Shown: one piece after another, positions 9,985 to 16,891 of the stretch
Position numbering within the stretch: the first letter of the stretch is position 1
Layout of the letters: every line of letters begins with the position of its first letter
NCBI GenBank assembly: GCA_022792035.1
Contig: JAAWAE010000100.1
Location: 1 to 33,231, forward strand
Reading direction: 5' to 3'
DNA: 33,231 nucleotides
Origin: Ruminiclostridium sp.
Lineage (GTDB): Bacteria; Bacillota; Clostridia; Oscillospirales; Oscillospiraceae
The notes under the pieces: generated by a model
Seen by the model: only the letters and a program-made list of their open reading frames with translations
Told to the model about the DNA's origin: nothing
Databases searched by the model: none
Program-made: the position numbers and the translations under genes

Positions 9985-10617
9985 TCAGTAGGGCAGTGCC
10001 TGAGCAGGACAGCGGACCTCGATATCCTCCAGGGAGGTAATGGAAATCTCAAAGGCCGTCCGTTCCTGGGTGATCTCCCCCAGAGACTTCAAATAGGTGC
10101 GGCTTTGCAGCCGTCCGTCCAGATGCAGGGCTTCCCCCACGCACAACTGCCCGCAGCGCAGGGCCAGACTGCCCCAGGCGATACAGGGCAGATAGTCCGC
10201 CCGGCGATAGCGCCGGTTCACCGCCAGCAGCAGGTCGCAGATATCCCGCCCCAGAGGCGTGCGGCGCAGGATGGGCGGCTTGCACAGCACCCCGCGCAGC
10301 TGGACCAGATTGCAGGGGTCCTCCTGGCTTTCCGTTAAAGACCGGGCCAGGACCGTGATGACCAAGCGGCTGCCTATGCCGCTGCGATTGTTGAACGAAC
10401 GGACCTCGCCCTCTATCTGTACAAAGGTCCCTTCCGGCGGGATGAGGGGTTCCTCCGGCGTGTGGGCCAAGAGGATGTTCAGCCGGTCCTCCCGTCCGGA
10501 CAGACGGGGGACGGAGAGTGGGAAGCGATAAAATGCAATGCCATGTACCCGGTGGGAAAACTCCGCTTCTCCAACGATGGTCCCCCGAAGGACCACCCGA
10601 TTTTCCTTTTGCTCCAT
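9985..10617 (-). CDS. Single-stranded DNA-binding-like protein with two OB folds
   Basis: A 210-aa protein that looks like two SSB-type OB folds in tandem. The second half (about residues 104-200) has the SSB pattern LRGVLCKPPILRRTPLGRDI followed by LLAVNRRYRRADYLPCIAWG, matching the strand-1 to strand-3 signature of SSB/PriB proteins. The first half (about 6-100) begins VVLRGTIVGEAEF and is more diverged. It has no acidic DDDIPF-type C-terminal tail, so it is unlikely to be the main replicative SSB. Expected to bind single-stranded DNA in the cytoplasm. GGAGGC precedes the ATG. It is monocistronic as far as can be seen, with its own terminator. Confidence 0.75.
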   Translation of the reverse strand: MEQKENRVVLRGTIVGEAEFSHRVHGIAFYRFPLSVPRLSGREDRLNILLAHTPEEPLIPPEGTFVQIEGEVRSFNNRSGIGSRLVITVLARSLTESQEDPCNLVQLRGVLCKPPILRRTPLGRDICDLLLAVNRRYRRADYLPCIAWGSLALRCGQLCVGEALHLDGRLQSRTYLKSLGEITQERTAFEISITSLEDIEVRCPAQALPY

Positions 10618-10687
10618 GTCAGACCGCCTCCATTGTTTCAGTAACTGTCTGACTATATGTCCGGAGCGGCCCGTCTATGCCAAGTTC

Positions 10688-11488
10688 TCACCCAAGGGCT
10701 ACGTCCATGACCATCATGATGGAGAAGCCGATGAGGGTAAAGAGGGCCATCCAGTCTTTGTTTTCGTTGGTCTGGCTCTCCGGGATCAGCTCTTCTACCA
10801 CCACATAGATCATCGCGCCGGCGGCGAAGGCCAGCAGGAAGGGCAGGCAGGTGCGTACCTTCAACACCAGCAGCGCCCCCAGCACGGCGGAAATGGGTTC
10901 CACGATGCCGCTGAGCTGTCCATAGAAGAAGGAGCGGCTGCGGGAGAATCCTTCCCGGCGCAGGGGCACACTGACTGCCATCCCTTCGGGCAGGTTTTGC
11001 AGGCCGATGCCCAAGGCCAGCATCCAGGCTCCGATTTGCGTACTGCCCTCCAAACCGTAGGCCAGAGAGCCGAAGGCCACGCCGATGGCCATTCCTTCAG
11101 GGATGTTATGGAGGGTGATGGAGAAGATGAGCATGGCGCAGCGTTTCAATCCGCCGCTTTGCATCGCGGCCCGCTTTTCACTCAAATGAGTGAATATCCG
11201 GTCCCCCATAAATAGAAGGATACCGCCGCAGATAAAGCCGCCCAGGGCCACCAGCCAGGGACACATCCCCAAGGACTCGGACATTTCAATGGAAGGGGAG
11301 AGCAGGGACCAGAAGGAGGCGGCGATCATGACGCCTCCGGCCACACCCAGCATGGCGTCCATGATGTTCCGGTTGGGAGACTTTAGCAAAAAGACCACGC
11401 AGGCCCCCAAAGCGGTGATGCCCCAGGTCATCAATGTGGCAATCAGTGCTTGAAGCGGGAAGGCCAAGTGGGAGATGCTTTCCAGCAT
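10688..11488 (-). CDS. ZIP family divalent metal transporter
   Basis: Inner-membrane importer of zinc or related divalent cations (ZupT-like). The 266 aa include about eight hydrophobic segments and the two ZIP metal-site helices: HNIPEGMAIGVAFG and GLQNLPEGMAVSVPL, in which His, Asn and Glu line the path. There is only a short polar loop between helices 3 and 4, as in bacterial ZIPs. The frame continues upstream, but ATG at 11488 is preceded by GAGGAGG at good spacing and begins just before the first membrane helix. Metal selectivity cannot be read from sequence. Confidence 0.88.
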   Translation of the reverse strand: MLESISHLAFPLQALIATLMTWGITALGACVVFLLKSPNRNIMDAMLGVAGGVMIAASFWSLLSPSIEMSESLGMCPWLVALGGFICGGILLFMGDRIFTHLSEKRAAMQSGGLKRCAMLIFSITLHNIPEGMAIGVAFGSLAYGLEGSTQIGAWMLALGIGLQNLPEGMAVSVPLRREGFSRSRSFFYGQLSGIVEPISAVLGALLVLKVRTCLPFLLAFAAGAMIYVVVEELIPESQTNENKDWMALFTLIGFSIMMVMDVALG

Positions 11489-11512
11489 AAAATTCCTCCT
11501 CATAGTGTTCTG

Positions 11513-11541
11513 CCCCCGAACAGGCGGAACCTGCTCGGGGA
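11513..11541 (-). promoter_or_regulatory. Leader hairpin of ZIP transporter gene
   Basis: On the minus strand an 11-12 bp stem (CCCCGAGCAGG pairing with CCTGTTCGGGG, loop TTCCG) sits directly upstream of the ribosome site. It has no T-run, so it is a structured leader and not a terminator. It matches no metal riboswitch that I recognise. Confidence 0.35.
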
Positions 11542-11622
11542 CAGTACATCCTATGAAGGAGGGGGGAATGTGGTGTATTTTTGTTAAAATTAGGGGAGTG
11601 CTTACGGGTGCCTTGCGCGTCT

Positions 11623-11829
11623 TCATGGGTTCATTACGATGGAAAAGTCCTCCATGATACGATTGAAGTAGTCTACAGCAGCGTCCAAAGCATCGACTGC
11701 TTCTCCGCTGGCCTTTCCATCCATCTCAATCCCGCTGACCAAAGTAGAAAAGAGTCTTTGCACACGAATGATATCTCCGTAAATGTCACTAAGCTCCTTT
11801 TGGGATTTTTTGCATTCTTCGGGTTTCAT
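11623..11829 (-). CDS. 68-aa orphan protein downstream of RHH regulator and antisense RNA
   Basis: Not recognised. A small acidic helical protein (MKPEECKKSQKELSDIYGDI at the start, then amphipathic helices, ending DFSIVMNP) with no signal peptide or membrane helix. AAGGAGG at 11843-11837 with 7-base spacing to the ATG makes translation credible. The ribosome site is inside a 7-bp hairpin (11838-11858), and the leader is covered by a predicted antisense RNA, so expression looks post-transcriptionally controlled. Its position matches that of the Rep gene in CopG-antisense-Rep plasmid loci, but it is far too short for Rep. It could be a truncated or replaced cargo gene, or a small effector. Confidence 0.6.
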   Translation of the reverse strand: MKPEECKKSQKELSDIYGDIIRVQRLFSTLVSGIEMDGKASGEAVDALDAAVDYFNRIMEDFSIVMNP

Positions 11830-11837
11830 ATCGTTTC

Positions 11838-11858
11838 CTCCTTGAAATTCACAAGGAG
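11838..11858 (-). promoter_or_regulatory. Ribosome-site-sequestering hairpin ahead of the 68-aa ORF
   Basis: CTCCTTG-TGAATTT-CAAGGAG on the minus strand is a perfect 7-bp stem whose 3' arm contains most of the Shine-Dalgarno sequence of the 68-aa ORF. The same DNA carries the -35 of the opposite-strand RNA promoter. Confidence 0.55.
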
Positions 11859-11870
11859 AGATGGTATAGT
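11842..11870 (+). promoter_or_regulatory. Promoter of predicted antisense RNA
   Basis: TTGAAA (11842-11847), 17-bp spacer, TATAGT (11865-11870). It fires toward the RHH gene, opposite to both coding genes, with no plus-strand ORF downstream. Confidence 0.7.
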
Positions 11871-11876
11871 AGATTC

Positions 11877-11949
11877 ACCACCTTACCTTGTGGTGGTTTC
11901 TTAGAGTGTTGGTATTGCTTTCTCAGGGCTGCCAACACTCTATTTTTTT
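11877..11949 (+). ncRNA. Predicted antisense/counter-transcribed RNA of about 73 nt
   Basis: Starting about seven bases after a consensus promoter, the transcript would form a small hairpin (ACCACC 11877-11882 with GGTGGT 11892-11897) and a strong terminator hairpin (TAGAGTGTTGG 11902-11912 with CCAACACTCTA 11932-11942, 19-nt loop) ending in seven T (11943-11949). It is fully complementary to the spacer between the RHH gene and the 68-aa ORF, plus the last codons of the RHH gene. Size, position and orientation resemble RNAII of pMV158-type plasmids, which lies between copG and repB. That similarity of layout is established; that this RNA is made and acts in cis is inference. Confidence 0.6.
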
Positions 11950-12119
11950 AATTGCTCATACTGTGATTTAATACCTTTTCGGACGATTTCTGACCTAGAA
12001 AGCTGCTCAGCACTGCAACATTCATCAAGTTGCTGCAATGTTTCTTTGTCCATACGGACACGAAGCATATAGTCCTTTGGGTTGTCAGTCAGTTTAGAGC
12101 CTTTTTTGATCGCAGCCAC
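11940..12119 (-). CDS. Ribbon-helix-helix (CopG/Arc-like) transcriptional regulator
   Basis: A 59-aa DNA-binding protein. The segment DYMLRVRMDKETLQQLDECC followed by SAEQLSRSEIVRKGI has the strand-helix-helix pattern of RHH proteins: an alternating basic strand (LRVRMD) that contacts bases, a first helix with a conserved Leu, and an SRSEIVR second-helix turn. RHH proteins act as dimers, often as autorepressors. GTG at 12119 is chosen because AAGGAGG (12133-12127) is seven bases upstream; an earlier in-frame GTG at 12125 would abut the ribosome site. Its promoter is flanked by an 11-bp inverted repeat, the expected operator. Its last codons overlap the terminator of the opposite antisense RNA. 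Confidence 0.82.
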   Translation of the reverse strand: MAAIKKGSKLTDNPKDYMLRVRMDKETLQQLDECCSAEQLSRSEIVRKGIKSQYEQLKK

Positions 12120-12131
12120 TTGCACACCTCC

Positions 12132-12176
12132 TTGTTGCTACAATCTTAATATACTATGTAGCAACAATCTTGTCAA
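12132..12176 (-). promoter_or_regulatory. Promoter and dyad operator of RHH gene
   Basis: Minus-strand TTGACA (12176-12171), 17 bp, TATATT (12153-12148) is near-consensus. A perfect 11-bp inverted repeat, TTGTTGCTACA at 12132-12142 and TGTAGCAACAA at 12157-12167, has one arm between -35 and -10 and one over the predicted start site. Binding would block RNA polymerase, so autorepression by the RHH protein is the natural reading. Confidence 0.75.
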
Positions 12177-12245
12177 GCTCTTTTTGGAAATTTCCTGTCC
12201 CAGATGAAGACATAAGGAGAAATGGCAGGTTGCTCCCAACCAACA

Positions 12246-12427
12246 TGGGAGGAGACCTCGCGGGTCGCCGAGGGCGGGGACCCTATAAAAAAACATAGGT
12301 AATTCGACCGGACCGTTGGGGCACATGGACGTGTGGTACCACGTTTCCCCGCACCCCAACGGACGGTGTTAGGGTACGGCGTGGCCATGTTGGGGTCGCC
12401 GCCTTCGGCGACCCGTGTTCCTCCCCA
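12246..12427. repeat. GC-rich palindromic (MITE- or REP-like) element
   Basis: About 180 bp without a credible gene. The two ends are imperfect inverted repeats of about 36 bp: 12246-12283 and the complement of 12392-12427 share CGGGTCGCCGA, GGCGG and GACCC. A second nested pair, CCGTTGGGG and CCCCAACGG, and a central GTGGTACCAC dyad lie inside, so the strand can fold into a long cruciform or hairpin. Near its right end, GGGTCGCCG-CCTT-CGGCGACCC is a perfect hairpin. It interrupts AT-richer DNA between two divergent promoters. It may be a non-autonomous mobile element or a structured RNA; I do not recognise a named family. Confidence 0.5.
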
Positions 12428-12447
12428 CCCGGCAGAAATGTACGCTG

Positions 12448-12476
12448 TTGACAGATTGTACAATTTGCGCTAAAAT
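12448..12476 (+). promoter_or_regulatory. Promoter of the 104-aa orphan gene with internal palindrome
   Basis: TTGACA (12448-12453), 17-bp spacer, TAAAAT (12471-12476). The spacer contains the perfect 10-bp palindrome ATTGTACAAT (12455-12464), a possible operator. Confidence 0.7.
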
Positions 12477-12499
12477 GAGAGGCAAAAGAGGTGGTCGAT

Positions 12500-12814
12500 A
12501 TGTTCACTATGGGTTCCGGTACTGTCCGCAAGGAATGGAGTTTCACGGCATTTCAGTTTACGGAAAGTGACGGAAGCGTGACGCTATCTTTAGATGAACT
12601 GGATATGGTCGCTCATGGCGACAATTTAGGTTCCGCAAAAAAGGCTTTGGCTGAAGATATAGTTGAATATGCCCACGAATATTATCAAGAATTTGAGCGA
12701 TATAGCTGTGCTCCAAACCGGAAAAGCCATTTGCCTTATGTCATGAAAGTACTCACTGCGGCTGCTCCACAGGAATTGGAGGACGCGATGATATGCCAAA
12801 ATGGAAAGATGTAA
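12500..12814 (+). CDS. 104-aa protein of unknown function, possibly HicB-like
   Basis: Not firmly recognised. The order of elements is a short strand (WSFTAFQFTESDG), VTLSLDELDMVAHGDNL, then a helix AKKALAEDIVEYAHEYYQEF and a short C-terminal helix. This resembles the beta-beta-alpha layout of HicB-type partial RNase H folds, where a product strand is followed by a helix starting at 'G.tleeA', so an antitoxin-like role is possible; no toxin gene is adjacent. GTG at 12491 is in frame, but AGAGGTGG upstream of ATG 12500 fits better. It has its own promoter and a strong terminator, so it is an independent unit within the accessory island. Confidence 0.7.
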   Translation: MFTMGSGTVRKEWSFTAFQFTESDGSVTLSLDELDMVAHGDNLGSAKKALAEDIVEYAHEYYQEFERYSCAPNRKSHLPYVMKVLTAAAPQELEDAMICQNGKM

Positions 12815-12818
12815 ACTA

Positions 12819-12856
12819 AAAAATCCCCACTTCCAAAAACGGAAGTGGGGATTTTT
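12819..12856. terminator. Bidirectional terminator between 104-aa orphan and carB-dapF
   Basis: AAAAATCCCCACTTCC (12819-12834) pairs perfectly with 12841-12856 around a six-base loop, with A- and T-runs on either side. It serves both converging genes. Confidence 0.9.
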
Positions 12857-12868
12857 ACTAAATATCCT

Positions 12869-15800
12869 TTAGTATTCCAGCACACCTTCATAAACCATGA
12901 CGGCGTCGCCGGTGAGAATGACCTCATGATCGGTGTAATTGACGATCAGGTCACCGCCCACCAACTTAACGGTGATATCCCGGCCTTTCTCCACATAGCC
13001 GTTCTCCGTAGCGGCGATTACGGCGGCGCAGGCGCCGGTCCCGCTGGCGACGGTCTCGCCGTTGCCCCGCTCGTAGATACGCATCCGCAGGGTGTCCTCG
13101 TTGACGATGCGGACAAACTCAGTGTTGATGCGCTCGGGGAAGTAGGGAGCGTGCTCAAACTTGGGCCCGATGGCTTCCAGGTCCAGGGAGGAGGGGTCGT
13201 CGCAGAAGACCACGCAGTGGGGATTGCCGATGCTGGTGCAGGTGATATGGTAGGTGTTGTCGGCGATCTCTACCGGGCGGTTGATGATGGTGCTGCCGGG
13301 GAGGGTGGTGGGCAGACTGCTGGTAAGCAGGTCCGCCTTGCCCATGCCCACGCTGATGGTGTTGGCTACGCCGTTGCGGGTGTAGATCAGCAGGCTCTTG
13401 AGCCCTCCGGCGGTTTCGATGGACATATATTCCTTCTTGATGATGCCCTTGTCGTAGAGGTATTTGCCCACGCAGCGGATGGCGTTGCCGGCCATCTTGC
13501 CCTCGCTGCCGTCCCGGTTGAACATCCGCATTTTGGCATCGGCCACGTCGGAATTCTCAATGAGGACGATACCGTAGCCGCCGATGCCGTAGTGACGGTC
13601 GCAGACGCTGATGCACAGGGAGCCGGGGCTGGAGATCAGGCCCTCCCGGTTGTCGAAGAAGATATAGTCGTTGCCGCAGCCCTGCATCTTGGCGAAGGGG
13701 ATGTGCTGGCGCTCCTTGCGCATCCGGTTCAGATCCACCAGCTCGGTGTTGCTCAGGTGGAAGCGGCTGGCCATCATGTCCGCCATGGCGTTGGCGGTGT
13801 CCAGGGCGGTGATGCAGGCCACATTGTGGCGCACAGCCTCCCGGTGGAGTTCGATATAGGCGTGAATGGTGTCGTCGTAGAGGGCGCCGGTGTAGATGAT
13901 GAGACCGATCTTGCCCTCCTCCATCAGCTGGTAGGCCAGGGAGCCGGGAACGATGTCGCCGATCTCGTGGGCCTCAATGCCAAGGCTGCGGATCACCTGG
14001 GCGGTGTCGGCGGTGGCATAGAGAGGCATCCGCAAATCGTCGAACTTCTTCGCCAGACCCACAACCTCTGTCAGCTCGTGGTTCTCTACACTGATAAGCA
14101 CGCCCTTCCCGGCATAGTGACGGTATCCGGCGGCGGCCAAGCCCTTGAACATGGCCTCGCTGAAGGTACGGCCCAGGCCCAGGACCTCGCCGGTGGACTT
14201 CATCTCGGGGCCCAGGAGGGAGTTGGCGTCGGTGAGCTTCTCAAAGGAGAAGACGGGGACTTTGACGGCGTAATAGGGCGGGATCTTCCACAGGCCCGTG
14301 GCGTAGCCCAGCTCCTTCAGGGTGGCCCCCATCATGATCCGGGTGGCCAGATCCACCATGGGGATCCCGGTGACCTTGCTCAGGTAGGGAACGGTACGGG
14401 AGGCTCTGGGATTGACCTCGATGACGAAGAGCTGACCGCGATAGATGAGATACTGGATATTGACTAAACCCTTGGTGCCCAAGGCCAGGGCCAGCTTCTC
14501 CGAGCACTCCACCACCACCTGCATCATCTTGTCGGTGAGGCTGTAGGGGGGATAGACGGCGATGGAGTCGCCGCTGTGGACCCCGGCCCGCTCGATATGC
14601 TCCATGATACCGGGCATGAGCACGTCCACGCCGTCAGAGATAACATCCACTTCCAGCTCTGTGCCGGGCATATACTTGTCCACCAGCACGTCATTCTTCA
14701 TGCCGCCGGAGAGGATGATGTTCATATATTTTTCCACGTCGCTGCGGTCGTGGGCAATGACCATGTTCTGCCCGCCGATGACGTAGGAGGGACGCAGGAG
14801 CACAGGATAGCCCAGCTCGTCGGAGGCTTCCAGGGCTTCGGGCAGGGAAGTGATGCTGCGGCCCTTGGGACGGCTGATGTTCAGGGTTTCCAGGAGGGCG
14901 TCGAAGCGGCCTCGGTCCTCGGCGGTGTCGATGCCGTCGGCGGAGGTGCCCAGGATGGGGATGCCCTGCTTGTCCAGGTACTCCGTCAGGGAGATGGCGG
15001 TCTGTCCGCCGAAGGCCACCACCACGCCCACGGGTTTCTCTACGGCGATGACCCCCATCACATCTTCAGGGGAGAGGGGCTCGAAGTAGAGGCGGTCGGC
15101 GGTGTCGTAGTCGGTGGAGACGGTTTCGGGGTTGTTGTTGATGATGACCACGTCATAACCCATGGCCTTCAGAGTCTGGACACAGTGGACGGAGCTGTAG
15201 TCAAACTCGATGCCCTGGCCGATGCGGATGGGGCCGGAGCCGAGAACGATGACGGTTTCTCGTCCGCTGCGGGGGAAGGTGCGGGCGTCGCAGAGCTCGT
15301 CGTAGGCGGCGTAGAAATACGGGGTCTGGGCCTGGAACTCGGCGGCGCAGGTGTCCACCATCTTGTAGCTGGGGTCCCGGTGGGGGAGGGAGGCGACAGT
15401 GGTGTTTGCCAGCTTTGCCAGCACATGGTCCGGGTAGCCGTACTTTTTGCCCTGGAGGTAAGATGCCTCGCTGATGCCCTGGGCCAGAGAGGCTTCAAAG
15501 CGGACCAGATTGTTGATCTTATGGATGAACCACTTGTCCACCCGGGTGATGGCGTGGATGTCGTCCACGGAAACGCCCTGCTCCAGGGCTTCAAAGATCG
15601 TGAAGAGCCGCAGGTCGTCCATAGAGGCCAGACGTTCCTGGAGGGGTTTGCCGGACGTGTCCTTCCGGCGCAGGCTGTCCTGCTTGATTTCCGCGCCCCG
15701 GACGGCCTTCATCAAAGCGGCTTCAAAGCTGTGCTCGATGGACATAACTTCGCCGGTGGCCTTCATCTGGGAGCCCAGCTTCCGGCTGACGCCGTGGAAC

Positions 15801-16891
15801 TTGTCAAAGGGCCACTTGGGGAACTTGACCACCACATAGTCCAGGGCGGGCTCGAAGCAGGCGTAAGTCTCCCCGGTGACGTCGTTTTTGATCTCGTCCA
15901 GGCTGTAGCCCAGGGCGATCTTGGCGGTGACTTTGGCGATGGGATAGCCGGAGGCCTTGGAGGCCAGGGCGGAGGAACGGGAGACCCGGGGGTTGACCTC
16001 AATCACCGCATACTCAAAGCTGTCAGGATTCAGGGCGAATTGGCAGTTGCAGCCTCCCTCAATGCCTAGTTCCTCGATGATTTTCAAGGCGGCAGAGCGG
16101 AGCATCTGATATTCCGGGTCCGCCAGGGTCAGGGCGGGGGCCACCACGATGCTGTCACCGGTGTGAATGCCCACGGGGTCGAAGTTCTCCATGGAGCAGA
16201 TGGTGATGGCGGTGCCCTTGTGGTCCCGCATGACCTCGAACTCGATTTCTTTCCAGCCGAAGATATATTTTTCGATGAGGACCTGGGTGATGGGAGAGTA
16301 ATCCAGACCCACGGAGCCCACTTCCCGCAGCTCCGCCTCGTTGTAGGCCACGCCGCCGCCGCCGCCGCCCAGGGTGAAGGCAGGCCGGACAATGACGGGA
16401 TAGCCGATGCGCTCGGCAATGGTCACGGCGGTCTCAATGTCGTTGGCCGTGTCGGAGGGAATGGTGGGCTGGCCGATGCGCTCCATGGTATCCTTAAAAA
16501 TCTGGCGGTCCTCGGCCTTGTCGATGGCGTCGGCGTTGGTGCCGATGAGGCGGACGTTGTTGGCCTTCAAGAAGCCTTCGTGGGCCAGCTCCATGGCGAT
16601 GGTCAGGCCCGTCTGTCCGCCGAGACCGGCCAGGAGGCTGTCGGGATGGGTCTCCTGGATGATGCGCTTGACAGTCTGGGTGGTCAAGGGTTCCAGGTAG
16701 ACAGCGTCGGCCATGGCGCTGTCGGTCATGATGGTAGCGGGGTTGGAGTTGATGAGGACGGTCTCCACGCCCTCCTGCTGGAGCACCCGGCAGGCCTGGG
16801 TCCCGGCGTAGTCGAACTCAGCGGCCTGGCCGATGACGATGGGACCGGAGCCGATCACCAGCACTTTTTTAATGGATGTATCCTTTGGCAT
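12869..16891 (-). CDS. carB: Carbamoyl-phosphate synthase large subunit fused to a DapF-like domain
   Basis: Residues 1 to about 1055 are a complete CarB: two homologous ATP-grasp halves (VLVIGSGPIVIGQAAEFDYA at residue 10; VLGSGPIRIGQGIEFDYSSV at about 555), and a C-terminal MGS-like allosteric domain ending ITALDTANAMADMM. It makes carbamoyl phosphate from ammonia channelled from CarA, bicarbonate and two ATP, for arginine and pyrimidines. With no stop, the frame continues into about 277 residues (from 1064, FAKMQGCGNDYIFFD) homologous to diaminopimelate epimerase. Both catalytic cysteines are missing: the CGNG motif reads AGNA (Ala1134) and ACGTG reads ASGTG (Ser1283). The other conserved residues (FNRDGSEG, GNPHCV, ERGNGET, GTGAC) are kept. 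The ATG overlaps the carA stop by one base (TAATG), so the two are coupled. Confidence 0.95.
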   Translation of the reverse strand: MPKDTSIKKVLVIGSGPIVIGQAAEFDYAGTQACRVLQQEGVETVLINSNPATIMTDSAMADAVYLEPLTTQTVKRIIQETHPDSLLAGLGGQTGLTIAMELAHEGFLKANNVRLIGTNADAIDKAEDRQIFKDTMERIGQPTIPSDTANDIETAVTIAERIGYPVIVRPAFTLGGGGGGVAYNEAELREVGSVGLDYSPITQVLIEKYIFGWKEIEFEVMRDHKGTAITICSMENFDPVGIHTGDSIVVAPALTLADPEYQMLRSAALKIIEELGIEGGCNCQFALNPDSFEYAVIEVNPRVSRSSALASKASGYPIAKVTAKIALGYSLDEIKNDVTGETYACFEPALDYVVVKFPKWPFDKFHGVSRKLGSQMKATGEVMSIEHSFEAALMKAVRGAEIKQDSLRRKDTSGKPLQERLASMDDLRLFTIFEALEQGVSVDDIHAITRVDKWFIHKINNLVRFEASLAQGISEASYLQGKKYGYPDHVLAKLANTTVASLPHRDPSYKMVDTCAAEFQAQTPYFYAAYDELCDARTFPRSGRETVIVLGSGPIRIGQGIEFDYSSVHCVQTLKAMGYDVVIINNNPETVSTDYDTADRLYFEPLSPEDVMGVIAVEKPVGVVVAFGGQTAISLTEYLDKQGIPILGTSADGIDTAEDRGRFDALLETLNISRPKGRSITSLPEALEASDELGYPVLLRPSYVIGGQNMVIAHDRSDVEKYMNIILSGGMKNDVLVDKYMPGTELEVDVISDGVDVLMPGIMEHIERAGVHSGDSIAVYPPYSLTDKMMQVVVECSEKLALALGTKGLVNIQYLIYRGQLFVIEVNPRASRTVPYLSKVTGIPMVDLATRIMMGATLKELGYATGLWKIPPYYAVKVPVFSFEKLTDANSLLGPEMKSTGEVLGLGRTFSEAMFKGLAAAGYRHYAGKGVLISVENHELTEVVGLAKKFDDLRMPLYATADTAQVIRSLGIEAHEIGDIVPGSLAYQLMEEGKIGLIIYTGALYDDTIHAYIELHREAVRHNVACITALDTANAMADMMASRFHLSNTELVDLNRMRKERQHIPFAKMQGCGNDYIFFDNREGLISSPGSLCISVCDRHYGIGGYGIVLIENSDVADAKMRMFNRDGSEGKMAGNAIRCVGKYLYDKGIIKKEYMSIETAGGLKSLLIYTRNGVANTISVGMGKADLLTSSLPTTLPGSTIINRPVEIADNTYHITCTSIGNPHCVVFCDDPSSLDLEAIGPKFEHAPYFPERINTEFVRIVNEDTLRMRIYERGNGETVASGTGACAAVIAATENGYVEKGRDITVKLVGGDLIVNYTDHEVILTGDAVMVYEGVLEY

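Noticed and set aside
12173..12463. Minus-strand ORFs of 73-96 codons across the GC-rich palindrome
   Set aside because: They follow the inverted-repeat sequence, lack ribosome sites and overlap the RHH promoter; composition is repeat-driven.
12845..16069. Long plus-strand ORFs opposite carB (about 500 codons)
   Set aside because: They are mirror frames of GC-rich carB codons, with Gly/His/Val-rich low-information sequence and no ribosome sites.
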